A stretch of 64,000 nucleotides of DNA from contig NZ_QTPP01000020.1 in assembly GCF_003853415.1 (NCBI RefSeq), positions 1 through 64,000 on the forward strand, given 5' to 3'. Positions 59,901-64,000 of this stretch are shown here, in pieces. The position numbers and the translations under genes were made by a program. The number at the start of each line of letters is the position of its first letter. The first letter of the stretch is position 1. The notes beneath the pieces are model-generated. The model saw only the letters and a program-made list of their open reading frames with translations, made no database searches and was not told the DNA's origin. This stretch comes from Burkholderia sp. Bp9142 (GTDB lineage Bacteria > Pseudomonadota > Gammaproteobacteria > Burkholderiales > Burkholderiaceae).

Positions 59901-60917
59901 CTGCTGCGAGCGCGAGTAGCGCGCGTGCAGTGCCGACAGCTTGATCGAGATGCCCGGGCCTTCGTAGATGCCGCGGCCGCCGGCCGCCTTGCCGATCGCG
60001 TTGATCGCCTGCTCGTACGACGCGTAGTAGCGCTGCGCGTCCTCTTCGGTCGTCGCCGCTTCGCCGAGCATGTCGTACGAGTAGCGGAAGCCGCGCGCTT
60101 CGTACTTGCGGCTGTTCGCGAGCGCTTCGGAAATCGTCTCGCCGGTGACGAACTGCTCGCCCATCAGGCGCATCGCCATGTCGACGCCCTTGCGGATCAG
60201 CGGCTCGCCGCCGCGGCCGATCAGGCGCGTGAGCGCCGACGACAGGCCCGCTTCGCTGTTGGTCGTCACGAGCTTGCCGGTGATCATCAGCCCCCAGGTC
60301 GCCGCGTTCACGAACAGCGACGGCGCGTGGCCGACGTGCGAGCGCCAGTCGCCCTTGCTGATCTTGTCGCGGATCAACGCGTCGCGCGTCGCGCGATCGG
60401 GAATGCGCAGCAGCGCTTCGGCGAGGCACATCAGCGCGACGCCTTCCTGGCTCGACAGCGAGAACTCGTGGATCAGCCCTTCGACGCCGCCGCCCGAGCT
60501 CTTCTCGCGCAGCGCCTCGACGAGCGTCGTCGCGAGCGTCTGCGCGTCGGCCTGCAGGTTCGCCGGCAGGCGCGCCTGGCCCAGCAGGAACGGCACGCAC
60601 TCCGGCTCGGGGCGGCGATACGCGGCCGTGATCGCCGCGCGCAGCACCGACTGCGGCTGCACGTTCTGCGCGAACTCGAGGAACGGATGCGGCGAGTTGT
60701 CGTCGTCGCCATCCGCCGCCTGGCTGTCGGCGAGCTCCGTCACACCGCTGCTGCCCGACAGCTCGGGCGGCAGCTGGCCGTGCTCGATCCGCTCGAGATA
60801 CGCGAAGATCGCCTGCTTGATCAGCCAGTGGGGAGTGCGCTCGAGACGCGCGGCCGCGTCTTTCAGGCGCGAGCGGAGAAGGTCGTCGACTTTGACGCCG
60901 AGAGTCGTGCTTGCCAT
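56985..60917 (-). CDS. putA: Trifunctional proline utilisation protein PutA
   Basis: Encodes 1310 aa, the long trifunctional form. Residues 1-50 are a ribbon-helix-helix DNA-binding domain ('[44 protein letters not shown]'). The FAD proline dehydrogenase barrel has '[25 protein letters not shown]' and '[13 protein letters not shown]'; the C-terminal P5C dehydrogenase has '[34 protein letters not shown]', '[15 protein letters not shown]' and catalytic Cys in '[12 protein letters not shown]'. It converts proline to glutamate at the membrane and represses its own gene when proline is scarce. Confidence 0.97.
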   Translation of the reverse strand: [1310 protein letters not shown]

Positions 60918-61297
60918 GGTGGGTTCGTGCGCCGGTGCGAGCCCGGCAATGTGGTGTGAGAGGATGCGCGAAATCCTACGGCACGCAATAAAAAGGTGCA
61001 ACCGAATTACGAGATTGGTTGCACCCTAAAGTTAGTCAATATAATCAGCCACTTAGATGGTTGCAACCTAGGGGTTGCCCGTGGTCCGCAGATCGGTGTT
61101 TTCCCTGATCGGACCGATTCGGCGCGCGTGTGCAACCCTCGGCGTGCAGGACGGAGGGGAAAAAGCGGGTTGCACTGGGCAGGCTGGCGGGTGCCGCAGA
61201 CAGGTGCGGAACGGGCCCCGCCAGCGAGGATCGCGCGCGGCCCGGCGGGCTCGAAGCCAGGCAGCGGCGCACGGCACGACGACCGGGCCCGCGCCGC
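60918..61297 (-). promoter_or_regulatory. putA control region with clustered GTTGCA operator sites
   Basis: GTTGCA, the core of the known E. coli PutA operator, occurs at 60997-61002 (complement), 61018-61023, 61060-61067 (palindromic GTTGCAAC), 61131-61136 (complement) and 61169-61174. A minus-strand promoter with TTGACT about 17 bp from AATCTC overlaps one site. The rest of the 380-bp gap shows no gene. Confidence 0.8.
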
Positions 61298-63559
61298 TCA
61301 GATATCCAGCGGATCGACCTCGACGCTCCACCGGAGCACGCCCTTCAGCGCGCGCAGCTCCGGCTGCCATGCGCGCAGCGCATGCTGCAGTGCCGCCCGC
61401 GACGCGCTTTCGAGCAACAGCTGCGCGCGGTGGACGTTCGCGACCTTCACGATCGTCATCGGCACCGCGTCGTAGACGGTCACGCGATCGGCGCCCGGCA
61501 GCCCCGGCAATGCGGCCGCGGCCTGCAGCAGGAACGCGAGCGCCGCATCGAGCGTGCGTCCTTCGGCGCGCAGCAGCGCCTGGTAGACGAACGGCGGCAG
61601 GTGCGCGTCGCGGCGCTCGCCGAGCGTCGAATTCGCGAAGCCGACGTAATCCTGCCGGCCGAGCGCGTGATACAGCGCGTGACGCGGATAACGCGTCTGC
61701 ACGAGCACCTCCCCCGGCAGCCCGGCGCGCCCCGCACGGCCGCTCACCTGCATCAGCTGCGCGAACAGCCGCTCGCTCGCGCGGAAATCGTGCGAGAACA
61801 GCGCGGTGTCGGCATTGAGCACGCCGACGAGCGACACGCGCTGGAAGTCGTGCCCCTTCGCGATCATCTGCGTGCCGACCAGGACGTCGACCTCGCCGGC
61901 GTGCACGTCCGAGAACAGCGCCTGCGCGCTGCCCTTGCGCCGCGTGCTGTCCGCGTCGATCCGCAGTATCCGTGCGCCGGGCACGGCCTCGGCGAGCGCC
62001 TCCTCGATGCGCTGCGTGCCGCGCCCGAGCGGCGCGATGTCGACGTTCCCGCATTCCGGGCACGACCGCGGAATGCGCGCCTCCCAGCCGCAGTGATGGC
62101 AGCGCAGCACATGCTCGGGCTTGTGCAGCACGACATAGGCGCTGCAGCGCGGGCATCCGGCGACCCAGCCGCACGCGTCGCAGGCGAGCTGTGGTGCGTA
62201 GCCGCGCCGGTTCAGGAATACGAGGCTCTGTTCGCCGCGCTCGAGCCGCGCCTTCAGCGCCGCGACGAGCGGCCCCGACAGCCCGCCCAGCGACGCGCGC
62301 CCGCGCCGCCGCTCCTCCTCGAGATCGATCAGCCGCACGGTCGGCAGCGTCGCGTCGGCCACCGCGCGGCGCGACAGCGTGAGCCGCGTGTAGCGCCCCT
62401 GCTCGGCCTGCCACCAGCTCTCGAGCGACGGCGTCGCCGAACCGAGCACGACCGGAATGCCGAGATGCTTCGCGCGCCACACCGCGAGATCGCGTGCCGA
62501 ATAGCGCAGCCCTTCCTGCTGCTTGTACGCGGGCTCGTGTTCCTCGTCGACGACGATCAGCGCGAGCGCCGGCAGCGACGCGAGCACCGCGAGCCGCGTG
62601 CCGAGCACGATCCGCGCGCGGCCCGTATGCGCGGCGAGCCAGTTGCGTGCACGCTCGCCCTCGGCGAGCCCGCTGTGCAGCGTGACGATCGCGTCGTCGG
62701 CAAGCGTGCCCGCGAAGCGCGCGCGAAACGCGGCCTCGAACTGCGGCGTCAGGTTGATTTCGGGCACGAGCACGAGCGCCTGCGCGTCGGGCCGCGCATC
62801 GAGCAGCGCGGCGAGCGCATGCAGATAGACCTCGGTCTTGCCGCTGCCCGTCACGCCGTGCAGCAGGAACGGCGCGAAACCCTGCGCGGCGCGGATCGCG
62901 TCGAATGCCTCGGCCTGCTGGTCAGTGAGCGCCGGCGGCACAGCTCGTCCACCGGTTGTCGACAGGTTATCCACAGCTTTGGGCACAGGCGCATCGGCCC
63001 AGCCGATTTCCTCGACGGCGGCCCAGCCGCGCGCCGCCCAATCGTCGAGCGTGGCGGCCGCCTTCGGGTGCAGCGCGCGCGCATCGGACAACGCCAGCGA
63101 ATCGGTGCCGGCGAGCGCCTGCGCGAGCCGCCGCAGCGCGGCCCCGCGCGCGGGCAGTGCGTCGGGAAGCGCGGCGCGGCCGGCTTCGCTCAGCCGGTAG
63201 CGCACCTCCGGCGCCAGCAGACGCCCCCAGCGCGGCGCGTCGCGCAGCGCCTGCGGCAGCGCCGGCAGCGCGACTTCGCCGCGACCGCGCTGGTAGTAGT
63301 CGGCCGCGAACGACACGAGTGCCAGCCAGTCCGGCGCCAGCGGCGGCAGTTCGGTACAGATTGCGTCGATCGCCCGCAACCGGGACGGCGGCACGTCGGT
63401 GTGAGTCGTTACTTCGCAGACGAGCCCGACGACCTGCCGCTTGCCGAACGGCACCTGGACGAGCGTGCCGGGCGCCGGCGCCGGCTGGACGTCGCAGCGG
63501 TAGTCGAACAGGGTGGCGAGCGGATGGTCGAGCGCGACGCGCAGGTAGGTATCGCCCAT
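61298..63559 (-). CDS. priA: Primosomal replication protein N' (PriA helicase)
   Basis: Encodes 753 aa, the normal PriA length. Helicase motifs include 'LLHGVTGSGKTEVYLHALAALL' (Walker A), 'VVDEEHEPAYKQQ' and 'VGTQMIAKGHDFQRVSLVG'; between them lie eight zinc cysteines in 'CDACGWVAGCPRCSAYVVLH' and 'CHHCGWEARIPRSCPECG'. PriA restarts stalled replication forks. A GTG directly before the ATG is an alternative start. The first 100 residues carry the N-terminal DNA-binding fold ('LRVALDHPLATLFDYRC'). Confidence 0.97.
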   Translation of the reverse strand: MGDTYLRVALDHPLATLFDYRCDVQPAPAPGTLVQVPFGKRQVVGLVCEVTTHTDVPPSRLRAIDAICTELPPLAPDWLALVSFAADYYQRGRGEVALPALPQALRDAPRWGRLLAPEVRYRLSEAGRAALPDALPARGAALRRLAQALAGTDSLALSDARALHPKAAATLDDWAARGWAAVEEIGWADAPVPKAVDNLSTTGGRAVPPALTDQQAEAFDAIRAAQGFAPFLLHGVTGSGKTEVYLHALAALLDARPDAQALVLVPEINLTPQFEAAFRARFAGTLADDAIVTLHSGLAEGERARNWLAAHTGRARIVLGTRLAVLASLPALALIVVDEEHEPAYKQQEGLRYSARDLAVWRAKHLGIPVVLGSATPSLESWWQAEQGRYTRLTLSRRAVADATLPTVRLIDLEEERRRGRASLGGLSGPLVAALKARLERGEQSLVFLNRRGYAPQLACDACGWVAGCPRCSAYVVLHKPEHVLRCHHCGWEARIPRSCPECGNVDIAPLGRGTQRIEEALAEAVPGARILRIDADSTRRKGSAQALFSDVHAGEVDVLVGTQMIAKGHDFQRVSLVGVLNADTALFSHDFRASERLFAQLMQVSGRAGRAGLPGEVLVQTRYPRHALYHALGRQDYVGFANSTLGERRDAHLPPFVYQALLRAEGRTLDAALAFLLQAAAALPGLPGADRVTVYDAVPMTIVKVANVHRAQLLLESASRAALQHALRAWQPELRALKGVLRWSVEVDPLDI

Positions 63560-64000
63560 CACCGCGCTCCGGCGGCGGCGCGGGCCGCGCGAACGGCTGG
63601 CACCCGCGTCCGCGTCAAGGTGGCGAACTTAAAGTAAAACTTCAGATTCGGCGCTAAGTTTTGGATTCGCATTAGGAATCGCCGTATACCCTGACCAGCC
63701 TGTGGATAACTTTGTTGAGAACTCGGCGTTCAACCGCCGCAAAGCGCGCGGGGCCGTGCTTTCCGCTGATTTTGCCGGCCGCCCACCGCGCCCCGCGGAG
63801 CCTTATTCCATAAGGCTGCTATTCAAATTCCCGAACCATAGCGAGACAATTCGACCGATACAGGGCTCTACCGCGCTGCAACGTGGAAAATGTGCATAAG
63901 TCAAGTCTTGACAAGCCATGAATCGGCAACCGGTGCGGGGTTGCGCCCTGTTTAGCACCGACAGCGAAACACTGTCACCCCGCAGTGCAGCATGACAGCG
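63560..64000. other. Intergenic region upstream of priA
   Basis: No supported gene. It has three small structures: inverted repeat AAAACTT/AAGTTTT (63636-63642 and 63656-63662), a perfect DnaA-box-like TGTGGATAA (63701-63709), and a hairpin AGCCTTAT-TCC-ATAAGGCT (63799-63817). A TTGACA (63908-63913) lacks a matching -10. These may be promoter and operator sites of priA and of a gene beyond the window. Confidence 0.45.

Noticed and set aside
57240-60959. 1239-codon reading frame opposite putA
   Set aside because: Shadow caused by GC3 bias; PutA domains cover the other strand completely.
63701-63709. DnaA box suggesting a chromosomal origin
   Set aside because: Only one perfect box, no dnaA/dnaN/parAB genes and no clustering; the priA context does not indicate oriC.

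Overview
The window looks like a piece of a Burkholderia chromosome, probably the primary replicon of a Burkholderia cepacia complex species. Base composition is very GC-rich, codon use is strongly GC3-biased (which is why many long antisense reading frames appear), and the gene content is typical of the group: a gcvTHP operon behind a tandem glycine riboswitch, sdaA, a eat-eutBC set without microcompartment genes, putA and priA. The species call is inference from gene families.

Region 1 (1-9930) is the early-gene end of an integrated element, either a P2-like prophage or a P4-like satellite, inserted at the 3' end of a tRNA-Arg(CCG) gene. From left to right it holds a cut-off IS256-family transposase, an OB-fold-like membrane-anchored protein, a predicted single-span membrane protein, an XRE repressor, a divergent small ribbon-helix-helix-like protein behind a promoter with a perfect palindrome in its spacer, a CII-like protein, an Ogr/Delta zinc finger, several small phage ORFs, a 930-aa Toprim/P-loop primase-helicase, a gene-poor stretch with TTTTGCCCC repeats (candidate origin), an AlpA/excisionase-like protein and a tyrosine integrase. 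Its left end lies outside the window.

Region 2 (9930-24300) is core chromosome: tRNA-Arg, a diheme cytochrome c5, Rep helicase, a Gfo/Idh/MocA oxidoreductase, a lipoprotein, and glycine/serine catabolism. The strong promoter, tandem glycine riboswitch, gcvT, gcvH and gcvP cleave glycine; sdaA further down deaminates serine. An alginate-lyase-like exported protein and a VapBC toxin-antitoxin pair are interspersed.

Region 3 (24300-41600) is accessory metabolism. A ThDP enzyme is translationally coupled to a GT9-like protein. An EutR-like AraC regulator lies near an acetaldehyde-type aldehyde dehydrogenase with a consensus sigma-54 promoter. After an MFS exporter with a divergent LysR come eat-eutB-eutC for ethanolamine uptake and cleavage, whose acetaldehyde product the aldehyde dehydrogenase could oxidise. 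Then follow an MscS-related channel, an AraC/GyrI regulator and an 8-bp tandem repeat tract.

Region 4 (41200-53100) holds a heavy-metal ATPase with a histidine-rich tail and a zinc-ribbon partner under a CadR-type MerR regulator, a PadR regulator with a palindromic operator, an aminotransferase / solute-binding protein / D-2-hydroxyacid dehydrogenase operon, and a TetR gene divergent from an AidB-like acyl-CoA dehydrogenase and an acyl-CoA ligase.

Region 5 (53100-55700) is a compact, AT-richer type VI secretion cargo island: a double PAAR protein, a second PAAR-like adaptor, an M35 (aspzincin) metallopeptidase and an exported OmpA-like protein that is a candidate immunity factor. This is the most interesting candidate for a little-described system. 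Region 6 (55700-64000) is core again: a branched-chain amino acid binding protein, trifunctional PutA with clustered GTTGCA operator sites, and PriA.
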